This document shows positions 1-6,770 of a stretch of 21,802 nucleotides of DNA, piece after piece (the stretch's first letter is position 1; each line of letters opens with the position of its first letter). The DNA is from a virus. Below the pieces are notes generated by a model that had not been told where the DNA came from, did not search any database, and saw only the letters and a list, made by a program, of their open reading frames with translations. The position numbers and the translations under genes are program-made. Location: positions 1-21,802 of the IMG/VR virus record IMGVR_UViG_3300032223_001318, one strand, 5' to 3'.

Positions 1-162
1 ATGGGATTTCAAGTTATCCAAGTAACTATTGGTGGATATAGAAGTAGAAATATGTTCAAGAATGTTATTGATATGGATGATGTATCTAAGTTCCCAGCTC
101 AGTTTGTAGGATTCTTAAAGACAAAGATTAATTCTCTAATCAAAGAGAAAGTAACAATGTAA
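1..162 (+). CDS. Small hypothetical protein (possibly 5'-truncated by window edge)
   Basis: An open frame starts with ATG at the first base of the window and ends in TAA, giving 53 residues with a basic C-terminal half (FLKTKINSLIKEKV). I do not recognise it. Because the window begins exactly at this ATG, I cannot tell whether this methionine is the true start or an internal residue of a longer protein. It lies upstream of, and in the same direction as, the acidic 367-residue protein, separated by a 46-base gap that holds a GC-rich hairpin. There are no membrane segments and no motif I can name. Confidence 0.55.
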   Translation: MGFQVIQVTIGGYRSRNMFKNVIDMDDVSKFPAQFVGFLKTKINSLIKEKVTM

Positions 163-177
163 TTACAAAGTAATAAC

Positions 178-199
178 AGCCCCTGGGAAACTAGGGGCT
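178..199 (+). terminator. GC-rich intergenic hairpin, terminator-like without T-run
   Basis: AGCCCCT and AGGGGCT form a perfect 7-bp stem around an 8-base loop, in an otherwise AT-rich gap. The following bases are TATTAATT-ATG, so there is no proper T-run and the next start codon begins 10 bases downstream. It could be a weak or phage-specific terminator, an RNA processing or stabilising hairpin, or a structure affecting initiation of the next gene. Similar hairpins occur at 8234-8254 and 19117-19134. Confidence 0.4.
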
Positions 200-208
200 A
201 TATTAATT

Positions 209-1312
209 ATGAAATCAAGAGCATTAAAATTTAAATTATTATGTGGACTAGAAGGTTGTATACCACTAGATCCAACAGATTTATCAGAAGTAGGTTCTGC
301 ACAAGAATTTATAGATATTGTAGACAAATTTAGAACTGGTATTAGAAGATTCAATGACAGAAATCCAAGCATTACATGGAATCCTTCATTTGCTTTAAGA
401 GAAGATACTACATTGAATGATATCATTCATGATATAGTTAACTCTAGAAAGTTTATGAACTTTCCTAATGTAGACCCTAATGATTATGAGCAAGTATTTG
501 AGTTAAACTTTGCAACAGAAAGTATTACTCTGTATGCTATGAGACCAGATGCATATCCAGCTGTAGAGCTAGAAGAATTAGGTACTATGCATATTAATAC
601 TATGTTCTCTAATTGGAAAGATTTATTCTATTATGGTGCAGAAGAAGATGAGATAACTTTCAAAGATGATGAAGACTTTGAAGAATCAGATATTGAAATA
701 ATCAATGAAGAAGAAAGTCTTTATGAATACATGAAACCAAAGATGGTAAGCCAACTTGGTGATAAACAAATGGAATTATGGGAATTGTTGATGTCTAATA
801 TAGAAGACACAAAGCTTCCAGAAAACTGTACTTTCAAAGTTAATTATAGTGGCAGTGGAGATAGTGGAGACATTGATTCTTTTAATGTGTACTATGATAA
901 AGATGGAAGTTATGTTAGCGAAAGAATAGAGTCATACTTTAATGCAGATATTAGTAATCAAATGTATTCTCAAGCATGGAGAGTAATTGATGAAGAAGAG
1001 CCTGGCTTTGTTAATAATGATGGTGGCTATGGTGAAATGGAAATTAGTGCTAGTAAATTCTCATGGGAACATTACAACTACTACACAGAAACAAATCAAA
1101 CCATAGAAATGAATGTTGATTTTAGTGAAGATGATGCAGAGTTACCATCTGAGGTTGAAGAAGCAATGGAAGCAACTGCTCCAGAAACTAAACCTGAAGT
1201 TACTTTGATGGATGTATTAGAGAAATATCATCCTGAGATTTTAAAAGGGTCTGACTTTGATGTTGATAAGATAACAGCTACTGATAGAATACCACCTGAA
1301 TTTCCTTTATAA
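209..1312 (+). CDS. Acidic protein with a possible DUF6878-like C-terminal region
   Basis: This 367-residue, strongly acidic protein (many D/E runs around residues 144-170) has no signal peptide or membrane segment. Residues about 208-300 carry a pattern that I associate with DUF6878 proteins: a Y-S-G-S-G-D-S-G-D-I-D block near 213-223, then a block with N-N-D-G-G-Y-G-E near 269-276, followed by an aromatic stretch rich in Tyr. The function of that family is unknown, and the match is from memory. The start is favoured by the TATTAATT-ATG leader. The stop TAA shares its last base with the ATG of the next gene (TAATG), so the two are very likely translationally coupled. The next gene is a DUF6915-like protein, and the pair may work together. 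No enzymatic motif is visible. Confidence 0.85.
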   Translation: MKSRALKFKLLCGLEGCIPLDPTDLSEVGSAQEFIDIVDKFRTGIRRFNDRNPSITWNPSFALREDTTLNDIIHDIVNSRKFMNFPNVDPNDYEQVFELNFATESITLYAMRPDAYPAVELEELGTMHINTMFSNWKDLFYYGAEEDEITFKDDEDFEESDIEIINEEESLYEYMKPKMVSQLGDKQMELWELLMSNIEDTKLPENCTFKVNYSGSGDSGDIDSFNVYYDKDGSYVSERIESYFNADISNQMYSQAWRVIDEEEPGFVNNDGGYGEMEISASKFSWEHYNYYTETNQTIEMNVDFSEDDAELPSEVEEAMEATAPETKPEVTLMDVLEKYHPEILKGSDFDVDKITATDRIPPEFPL

Positions 1313-1704
1313 TGGCTACACCTGTTCATCACGCAATGTCATCTGCTAAGAAGCATGGTGGCAAATGGGAAGATTATATCAACATTCATGATTGGTTTGA
1401 TGAAACCAAGGCATGGATACCAGATAGTAGACACAGAGCAATGAGACATCATGCTGAAGGTATATTTGAATGTGAGAAAGTATTTGGTCCAACAGTTAAA
1501 GTAACTTTAAGTGCTGGTCATATCAAAGAAGTACCTACTAGATTAATAGGTGAACAACATGTCATTGAAGATTGTGGATTCATACCAAAAGCATGGGATT
1601 ATGTGCAGGGTATGAAGAAAGATTTATGGATGAGAAAGGTTGGAGTCAAGCTAGATGTTAATCTTGAAGGTGAAATTACTGAAGAAAAAAGTTTAGCATT
1701 ATAG
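1312..1704 (+). CDS. DUF6915-like protein
   Basis: This 130-residue protein has the layout I associate with DUF6915: an N-terminal P-x-H-H-A-x-S-S-A-K-K-x-G-G block, a W-F-D-E-T-K block near residues 28-33, R-H-R-A-M-R-H-H-A-E-G-I-F near 41-53, and a G-E-Q-H-V-I-E-D-C-G-x-I-P block near 80-92 with conserved His and Asp. The many spaced histidines could bind metal, but this is inference; no activity is known to me for the family. It overlaps the preceding gene by one base (TAATG). An apparently untranslated stretch of about 88 bases follows before the next likely start at 1793. Confidence 0.85.
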   Translation: MATPVHHAMSSAKKHGGKWEDYINIHDWFDETKAWIPDSRHRAMRHHAEGIFECEKVFGPTVKVTLSAGHIKEVPTRLIGEQHVIEDCGFIPKAWDYVQGMKKDLWMRKVGVKLDVNLEGEITEEKSLAL

Positions 1705-1730
1705 TGATATAATGCAAGTTTTTTTTTAAA

Positions 1731-1765
1731 TTTGTAAAGTTTAAGTGTTATTATTGGTAGGTTTG
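1731..1765 (+). promoter_or_regulatory. Possible Bacteroidota-type promoter (TTTG ... TAGGTTTG)
   Basis: In the gap before the gene at 1793 there is TTTG at 1731-1734 and TAGGTTTG at 1758-1765. These resemble the -33 TTTG and -7 TAnnTTTG elements of Bacteroides promoters. The spacer is 23 bases, slightly longer than the usual 19-21, so the match is imperfect. Transcription would begin just upstream of the ATG at 1793, which would fit that start better than the GTG at 1745. Motif-only evidence in AT-rich DNA is weak. Confidence 0.3.
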
Positions 1766-1792
1766 ATAATTGTATTTTATTATTATAAAAGA

Positions 1793-2059
1793 ATGATTAT
1801 CAACCTTCCAAATGGAAAATCCATCGAGGTTTCCTTGGAAGTTTATCTAAGAATGACAGATGAAGATTTTGAGTATCTGATGTCTGCTAATTGGGGTGAT
1901 GATTTGAACAATCCATTTGTGTCTAGTGTGTTATTAAATGGTGAATCTAAACGTAACTATGATTATGAAGAAGAACTTGAAGAATACAGTGAAGAAACTA
2001 TAGACCCAGATTCCTTAGATAAACTCCAGGACCTTGATATAGAGCCTGATGATGAATGA
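1793..2059 (+). CDS. Small acidic hypothetical protein
   Basis: With the ATG at 1793 this is an 88-residue protein starting MIINLPNGKSIEV, followed by a motif YLRMTDEDFEYLM and a very acidic tail (repeated E/D from about residue 60 onwards). The frame is open upstream to a GTG at 1745 that would add 16 hydrophobic residues (LLLVGLIIVFYYY). I prefer the ATG because the N-terminus then begins with a compact beta-strand-like segment and the leader is A/T-rich, but a membrane-anchored longer form cannot be excluded. I recall similar short proteins in Bacteroidota phages but cannot name a function. The stop overlaps the next start (ATGA), indicating coupling to the HNH gene. Confidence 0.75.
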   Translation: MIINLPNGKSIEVSLEVYLRMTDEDFEYLMSANWGDDLNNPFVSSVLLNGESKRNYDYEEELEEYSEETIDPDSLDKLQDLDIEPDDE

Positions 2060-2436
2060 TTGTAAAGCTCAAAGAATGTGCTGCATGTGGTGAGCTAAAA
2101 ACTATATGGAAGAACCATGCAGGGCAGAAATTCTGCAAAGATTGTTGGTACAAGAAAGAACCAATAAAGTCTCCAAAGCCCAAATCAGATAAGAAAGCTG
2201 CTTTAGATGGGTTATATTCCAAACTTAGAAAAGAATACTTAACACTTTATCCTTATTGTCAAGCAAGGTTAGATGGATGTACTGCTAATAGTACTGATAT
2301 CCACCACATGAAGGGTAGAGGTGTATTCTATTTAGACAAAAATACATGGTTATCTGTGTGTAGAACATGCCATGAATGGATTGAGAGAAATCCATTAGAG
2401 GCAAAAGATTTAGAATTCTCAAAAACAAGGTTATGA
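2056..2436 (+). CDS. HNH endonuclease-like zinc protein
   Basis: This 126-residue protein has an N-terminal zinc knuckle (C8-x2-C11 ... C27-x2-C30), a Lys-rich linker, and a C-terminal HNH-type core: C68 and C75, then D-I-H83-H84, N96, and C102-R-T-C105-H106. The order His-His, Asn, Cys-x2-Cys-His is that expected for a beta-beta-alpha-metal nuclease with a structural zinc. It may nick or cut DNA during recombination or packaging, or be a structure-specific nuclease of the NinG type; the exact substrate is unknown. It overlaps the previous gene by ATGA and the following SF2 helicase gene by ATGA, so it probably belongs to the same translational unit as the helicase. Confidence 0.85.
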   Translation: MIVKLKECAACGELKTIWKNHAGQKFCKDCWYKKEPIKSPKPKSDKKAALDGLYSKLRKEYLTLYPYCQARLDGCTANSTDIHHMKGRGVFYLDKNTWLSVCRTCHEWIERNPLEAKDLEFSKTRL

Positions 2437-3536
2437 GCAAAAGAGAAAAGATTCAGGAAGAAGCTTTGACTGTTGCAAAAGAGAACAAAAGAGTTGGATT
2501 AGCTATATCAATGGGTGTAGGTAAAACTTATATAGGATTACTACATATGAATTGGTATCTAAAAGAAGTTAATCCAGATGCTAAGTTCTTAGTAGTTGCT
2601 CCAAAGAAAAGTATATTCAATAGTTGGTTTGATGATATGAATAAGTTTGGTATGTCACACTTATTAGATAGAACTACTATTACTACTTACTTATCTCTTA
2701 GTAAACAAGCTCAAGATTATGATGTAGTCTATTTAGATGAGTGTCATAGTTTATTATACTCACATGATTTTTGGTTAACACATTATGGTGGTAGAATTGT
2801 AGGACTTACAGGTACACCACCAAGATTTATTAAATCAGAGAAAGGTGAAATGGTAAATAAGTTTTGTCCAATTAAGTATAGATATATTACAGATAGTGCA
2901 GTAGATGATAAGATTCTAAATGATTATAGAATTATTGTTCATCCTGTAAATCTTAGTAGACTATCAACTTATGAAGTAAAGACAAAAAGTAAATCTTGGA
3001 CTACTAGTGAGTATAGTAATTACCAATCTCAATGCAGAGCTTTAATGGGAGCAAGTAATCCTAAATCAGAAATGTATTTTAGGATTATGAGAATGAGATG
3101 TTTGATGGAATATCCAACAAAAGAATCTTATGCAAAGAAGTTAGCAGATAGTATAAAAGGTAAATGCATTATCTTTTGTAATACACAAGAGCAAGCTGAT
3201 AAAATGTGTGAGCATAGTTATCATAGTGGTAATCCTAATAGTGAATACAATTTAGAACTATTTAAAGATGGGAAAATTAATAGGTTATCTTGTGTGTTAC
3301 AACTTAATGAAGGTGTTAACATTCCTGATTTGGATTGTGCTATTGTTCTTCATGCATATGGTAACGAAAGGAAAGCGGCACAAAGAATAGGAAGAGTATT
3401 AAGACTAACTCCTGATAAAGTTGCAACAGTTCATGTACTAATGTATCATGAGACTATTGATAAAAAATGGGTGGAGAAAGCCCTAGAAGATTTTGATCCT
3501 GATAAAATAACTTACAAAGATGTACACAATTATTGA
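2433..3536 (+). CDS. SF2 DNA/RNA helicase (DECH-box)
   Basis: This 367-residue superfamily 2 helicase has a Walker A near residues 28-32 (GVGKT), motif II D-E-C-H at 102-105, motif III-like L-T-G-T-P at 125-129, a conserved N-E-G-V-N-I-P segment (motif V) and motif VI Q-R-I-G-R-V-L-R at 317-324. These place the ATPase catalytic residues in two RecA-like lobes. It is compact, with no extra accessory domain, like phage UvsW- or Rad25/UvsW-related helicases that remodel branched replication or recombination intermediates. The neighbouring HNH protein and the NinB-like candidate support a role in recombination. It overlaps the previous gene by ATGA and the next by 17 bases. Confidence 0.93.
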   Translation: MSKREKIQEEALTVAKENKRVGLAISMGVGKTYIGLLHMNWYLKEVNPDAKFLVVAPKKSIFNSWFDDMNKFGMSHLLDRTTITTYLSLSKQAQDYDVVYLDECHSLLYSHDFWLTHYGGRIVGLTGTPPRFIKSEKGEMVNKFCPIKYRYITDSAVDDKILNDYRIIVHPVNLSRLSTYEVKTKSKSWTTSEYSNYQSQCRALMGASNPKSEMYFRIMRMRCLMEYPTKESYAKKLADSIKGKCIIFCNTQEQADKMCEHSYHSGNPNSEYNLELFKDGKINRLSCVLQLNEGVNIPDLDCAIVLHAYGNERKAAQRIGRVLRLTPDKVATVHVLMYHETIDKKWVEKALEDFDPDKITYKDVHNY

Positions 3537-3915
3537 GTATGTAGTTGATGAAAAGGGAGTGTTAGCTCCTAGAAATGATAAGGAATTACAAAAATTCAAC
3601 AGAATGCTTCATTCCCTTAAACCAGGGAATAGAGTGAGTATGATGTGTGAAGTAGTTAAAGATGATCACAGTCTAGTACAGTTAGCAAAAGTACATGCTC
3701 TTATTAGAGAGCTTGCACATTGTACTGGTAATGACTTTGAAGATGTAAAATTAGAAGTAAAAAGAAGAGCTGGCCTCACTATTAAATCAAAAGACAGTGA
3801 AGGTAAAACACTAGAAATGGTAAAGAGTTTTGCTGATTGCAGTAAAGATCAAATATCTATGGCTATACAAGCATGTATAGAAATAGGTAATGAGTTTGGT
3901 TGTATATTATACTAA
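3520..3915 (+). CDS. Hypothetical protein, possible NinB-like recombination protein
   Basis: This 131-residue protein has an N-terminal beta-rich half and a helical C-terminal half (H-A-L-I-R-E-L-A-H, then K-x-x-V-K-R-R-A-G-L and a K-S-F-A-D-C-S-K-D-Q block). The arrangement loosely resembles phage NinB-type recombination proteins, but I see no diagnostic catalytic residues and treat this as a guess. The ATG at 3520 overlaps the helicase gene by 17 bases in another frame. Its 3' end overlaps by 9 bases with the end of a minus-strand gene, a tail-to-tail junction with no terminator hairpin between them. Confidence 0.8.
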   Translation: MYTIIEYVVDEKGVLAPRNDKELQKFNRMLHSLKPGNRVSMMCEVVKDDHSLVQLAKVHALIRELAHCTGNDFEDVKLEVKRRAGLTIKSKDSEGKTLEMVKSFADCSKDQISMAIQACIEIGNEFGCILY

Positions 3916-4254
3916 ACCATCAACATCTTTAATCTTTTGCTTCTTTATTGCTTGAGCTTCTCTTGCTTGTTTCTCAATTTCTTGAAATAAGATTAACATG
4001 GTCTCTAGATGAAATGTAAACATATCATATTTAGTGTTATCATCAGAGGATGAAATCTTCTCATAGATTTTTAATATCTCTTCTGGCTTCTTTGATTCAA
4101 CCATCCAAGCACCTACTGCTTGAAGACGTTTAGCATAAGCACCAGACATAGGTACATTAAAGATTGTTTCATCATCTAGAACTTCAATCTCTTGTTCAGG
4201 ATCACTAATTAAGTTAGTGAACTCTTCAATTGGGTTTATTTCTTTGCCTTCCAT
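3907..4254 (-). CDS. Hypothetical protein of the minus-strand island, second gene
   Basis: This 115-residue protein is acidic in its N-terminal half (E-E-F-T-N-L-I, then E-Q-E-I-E-V-L-D-D-E) and helical in the C-terminal half, ending with a Lys/Glu-rich helix (E-I-E-K-Q-A-R-E-A-Q-A). I do not recognise the family. No opposing plus-strand gene competes for this region, so it is probably real. It shares one base with the stop of the upstream minus gene (TAATG), suggesting one translational unit. It runs against the surrounding replication genes, and its 3' end overlaps the plus-strand gene ending at 3915. Confidence 0.8.
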   Translation of the reverse strand: MEGKEINPIEEFTNLISDPEQEIEVLDDETIFNVPMSGAYAKRLQAVGAWMVESKKPEEILKIYEKISSSDDNTKYDMFTFHLETMLILFQEIEKQAREAQAIKKQKIKDVDGLV

Positions 4255-4475
4255 TAGAAATTTACTTCTTTAGATTCGGTTTGATTTTGCAGTCTTGCAT
4301 ATTCATCAATCTTGGAACAAAGTAATTCTATTGTTTGCCAAGAATCATCATCAAGAGAAACTTTATTATCTAAATGTTTCAATAGAATACAGTGAAGTTT
4401 AGAAATATCATCTGTATTAAATGGAACTTGAATAACAGCATTTTTCTTAATAGCATTTACATATATTCTGCTCAT
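4254..4475 (-). CDS. Hypothetical protein of the minus-strand island, first gene
   Basis: This small protein of 73 residues starts MSRIYVNAIKKNAVIQV, then has a mixed helical region (C-I-L-L-K-H-L-D, W-Q-T-I-E-L-L-C-S-K-I). It has no membrane segment and no recognised domain. The start lies only 18 bases from the start of the divergent uracil-DNA glycosylase gene, so any promoters must overlap coding sequence. It is coupled by TAATG to the next minus gene. A small regulatory or anti-host role would fit the position, but nothing in the sequence proves it. Confidence 0.75.
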   Translation of the reverse strand: MSRIYVNAIKKNAVIQVPFNTDDISKLHCILLKHLDNKVSLDDDSWQTIELLCSKIDEYARLQNQTESKEVNF

Positions 4476-4493
4476 AATAAATAAATTTAATTT

Positions 4494-5228
4494 ATGTACG
4501 AAAATAAAGAAAAATTATCAACTGAACAAATTAGAAATAAATTAATTGGAAAATTAGTAGAAAGTGGATGGGCTTCATTCCTTAGAGCTCATTTAAGAAG
4601 TAGTGAGTTTGAATCTATAATTGATTTCTTAATTAATGAGAATCAAGAAGGAAGAAGATTTACTCCTGCCTTGAAACAGGTATTTAGGGCATTTGAAGAA
4701 TGTCCAGTAGACAAAGTAAAGGTTATAATGATTGGGCAAGACCCATACCCACAACCTTTAGTAGCTGATGGTGTAGCATTTAGTTGCAGTAACACTAATA
4801 AAGCAGAAGCAAGTCTAAGATATATTCTTAGAGCTGTAGAAAACACTGTGGCTCTAGAAGATAGAGATGCTGTAGATGAAATAGAGAAATTAAATTTAGT
4901 TAGATGGTCTCATCAAGGTGTGCTTATGCTTAACTCTGCTCTAACTACTGAGGTAGGTAAAGTAGGTAAACATGTAGAACAGTGGAAACCATTTATGGAG
5001 TATCTAATAGATATGTTAAACTTTCAACAAGCAGGATTAATATTTGTATTGATGGGTAAACAAGCACAACAATATGAAGCACTCATTGGTGATCATCATA
5101 CTGTGATAAAATCCACCCATCCTGCATATGCTGCCTATATGAAAGTATTTAACTGGGATTGTAATGATATATTTAATAAAATAAACTTGCAATTGGTTGA
5201 GTATAAGAAGGAAAAAATCTTATGGTAA
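4494..5228 (+). CDS. ung: Uracil-DNA glycosylase, family 1
   Basis: This 244-residue protein has the family 1 UDG signature: the water-activating loop G-Q-D-P-Y-P at 81-86 with catalytic Asp83, then a G-V-A-F-S strand, a L-M-L-N-S-A-L-T segment (uracil-recognition Asn), and the C-terminal loop with His209 in H-P-A-Y-A-A, the counterpart of H-P-S-P. Two variations from the bacterial consensus are visible: Pro instead of His after D-P-Y, and A-Y-A-A instead of S-P-L-S-A. The enzyme removes uracil from DNA to start base excision repair. In a phage it protects AT-rich DNA against deamination or misincorporation. It is divergent from the minus-strand island across an 18-base A/T-only gap (leader TTTAATTT-ATG). 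Confidence 0.95.
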   Translation: MYENKEKLSTEQIRNKLIGKLVESGWASFLRAHLRSSEFESIIDFLINENQEGRRFTPALKQVFRAFEECPVDKVKVIMIGQDPYPQPLVADGVAFSCSNTNKAEASLRYILRAVENTVALEDRDAVDEIEKLNLVRWSHQGVLMLNSALTTEVGKVGKHVEQWKPFMEYLIDMLNFQQAGLIFVLMGKQAQQYEALIGDHHTVIKSTHPAYAAYMKVFNWDCNDIFNKINLQLVEYKKEKILW

Positions 5229-5260
5229 ACTTTGAAAGTTTAAATTATATTAATATATTA
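5226..5260. promoter_or_regulatory. Two palindromes before the helicase gene (operator/promoter candidate)
   Basis: The 37-base gap before the DnaB-type helicase gene holds TAAACTTT-G-AAAGTTTA (5226-5242, 8-bp arms around one base, starting on the ung stop codon) and TATATTAATATA (5246-5257, perfectly self-complementary). Such dyads could bind a dimeric regulator or hold a phage promoter, and the region is almost purely A/T. No standard -35 box is visible. Some palindromes are expected by chance in AT-rich DNA, but a 17-base dyad is less so. Confidence 0.35.
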
Positions 5261-5265
5261 GCAAA

Positions 5266-6198
5266 ATGACAAAAACACTTAAAGAGTCAGGATTTATACA
5301 TATATCTGAAGCATTTGACCAAGCTATTGTATATGCTCAAAAGAGACAGACAGGAGAGATTAAAAGCATCAAGACTCCCTGGCCTAAGTTCAATGAGGTA
5401 TCAATGGATGGTTTAGAATGGAATAGTCTCACAGTGATTGCAGGCAGGCCTGGTAGTGGAAAAACCTTAATTGGTAGTATGATATCAAGAGAGGCATTTA
5501 AACTCAATCCTGACCAAGATTTCTGTGTATTAGACTTTCAATTTGAGATGCTTGCTAGAAATATAGCATTAAGAGAAATCAGTGGTAACACAGGTATTAA
5601 TGTTAGAAAGCTATCAAGTGTTGGTTTAAAGCTTACAGATGATGATTTAAATGCTGCAATCAAGTATTGTAATGAAAATAAATACAAAGAAATTTATACC
5701 TATGAGAGACCCCTGACAGTAGAATCAATGAGAGAAAAGATTTTTGAGTTTTATAAACTTAAAAAGAAACCTATGCTAATCACAATTGATCACAGTTTAC
5801 TCTTAAAGAAGAGTGCTAGTGAGAAAGATAGGATAGAAACATTATACAATTTAGGCAATATGCTTGCCGAAACAAGAAGACAACTACCTGTATGTTTTAT
5901 AGTATTAAGTCAATTAAACAGAGAAATAGAAAGTACAGATCGTTTAGCAAAGAATAGTATTGGAAACTTTGTAAAGGACAGTGATGTATTTGGTGCTGAT
6001 GCATTACTTCAGTTCACTGATATTTTAGTGGGTATTAATAGACCTGCAAAATATGGGTTAACTACTTATGGCCCTGATAGAATACCTGTGGATATGGACA
6101 CCTTAGCAGTTCATTTTCTTAAGGTAAGAAATGGTGAGCCAAAGCTTACATTATTCAAAGCAGACTTTGCTAAAAGTAAAATTCATCAAATCATTTAA
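5266..6198 (+). CDS. DnaB-type replicative helicase (C-terminal RecA-like domain only)
   Basis: This 310-residue protein matches the ATPase domain of DnaB helicases: Walker A G-R-P-G-S-G-K-T at 60-67, an F-Q-F-E-M block with E94 (the F-S-L-E-M equivalent), Walker B L-I-T-I-D with Asp175, S-Q-L-N-R-E at 215-220 (motif H3), and a C-terminal beta region V-H-F-L-K-V-R-N-G. The usual N-terminal primase-binding domain of cellular DnaB (about 150 residues) is missing; only about 45 residues precede the core. It would be the hexameric 5'-3' fork helicase, working with the separate primase encoded at 8278. The leader GCAAA-ATG follows an A/T-rich palindromic gap. The next gene starts 2 bases after the stop. 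Confidence 0.93.
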   Translation: MTKTLKESGFIHISEAFDQAIVYAQKRQTGEIKSIKTPWPKFNEVSMDGLEWNSLTVIAGRPGSGKTLIGSMISREAFKLNPDQDFCVLDFQFEMLARNIALREISGNTGINVRKLSSVGLKLTDDDLNAAIKYCNENKYKEIYTYERPLTVESMREKIFEFYKLKKKPMLITIDHSLLLKKSASEKDRIETLYNLGNMLAETRRQLPVCFIVLSQLNREIESTDRLAKNSIGNFVKDSDVFGADALLQFTDILVGINRPAKYGLTTYGPDRIPVDMDTLAVHFLKVRNGEPKLTLFKADFAKSKIHQII

Positions 6199-6200
6199 TT

Positions 6201-6770
6201 ATGGAATTCAAAAGCGAAAAAAAGAAAGGACCTTGGCATTCAGCAAAAGAGAAAGTTCAAAGTGCAGTAATTGAAAAAGCAAAGACTATGGGATATAGTC
6301 ATATTACTCCTACTTTGATATCACCAAAAAGTATTAGAGACAATCCTAATCATGTATTGTTAATGGGTTATGAATTTGCTGGTAAGCATGTATTCATTCT
6401 CTTTGACAAAGATTGGAATGACTTAGTAGACAAAGACAATAATCTAACTACTGAATTAGTTTTATACACAATGCCAACTTGTAAAAATTATGATGAAGTA
6501 TATACTTCTATGGCATTTCATGAGGAAGGTCCTTATGTTGTAAATGTAGATGAACTAAAACCTCTTACAGCAAAACCAGGATTTGCTAAAGAGCCTCAGT
6601 TAGATTTTGAATTTTCTGATTCATTTCCTACAAGAGAAGATCAAGATGAACATTTAAGCACAATGACTATTAGAGATTTATTATCTATTATCCAATGTGT
6701 TCCTGTGAGTACAAAAGAATGGTTAAACCAAGAAATCAAAAAGATAAATGTCATCAGAACTAAAAATTGA
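6201..6770 (+). CDS. Hypothetical replication-operon protein
   Basis: This 189-residue protein has a basic N-terminus (residues 3-10 mostly Lys/Glu), a mixed alpha/beta region around 25-115 with several beta-strand-like segments (H-V-L-L-M-G-Y-E-F, H-V-F-I-L-F), and an acidic C-terminal part ending in a helix. I do not recognise the family and see no catalytic motif. It sits between the replicative helicase (2-base gap, TTTAATT-ATG leader) and the Sak4-like ATPase (23-base overlap), so a role as helicase loader or accessory factor is possible but purely positional inference. Confidence 0.85.
   Translation: MEFKSEKKKGPWHSAKEKVQSAVIEKAKTMGYSHITPTLISPKSIRDNPNHVLLMGYEFAGKHVFILFDKDWNDLVDKDNNLTTELVLYTMPTCKNYDEVYTSMAFHEEGPYVVNVDELKPLTAKPGFAKEPQLDFEFSDSFPTREDQDEHLSTMTIRDLLSIIQCVPVSTKEWLNQEIKKINVIRTKN

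Noticed and set aside
163-426. Minus-strand open frame of 87 residues overlapping the start of the 367-residue protein
   Set aside because: It lies opposite a long, well-supported gene and has a composition typical of an antisense shadow.
1708-1713. TATAAT as a sigma70-type -10 box
   Set aside because: No -35 element is found 17 bases upstream and such hexamers are frequent by chance in AT-rich DNA.
1745-1792. GTG start adding a hydrophobic N-terminal segment to the gene at 1793
   Set aside because: The ATG at 1793 gives a sensible N-terminus and A/T-rich leader, and the hydrophobic bases lie over a possible promoter. Not fully excluded.
3907-4475. Toxin-antitoxin interpretation of the minus-strand pair
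   Set aside because: No known toxin fold, catalytic motif or DNA-binding antitoxin motif is visible in either protein.
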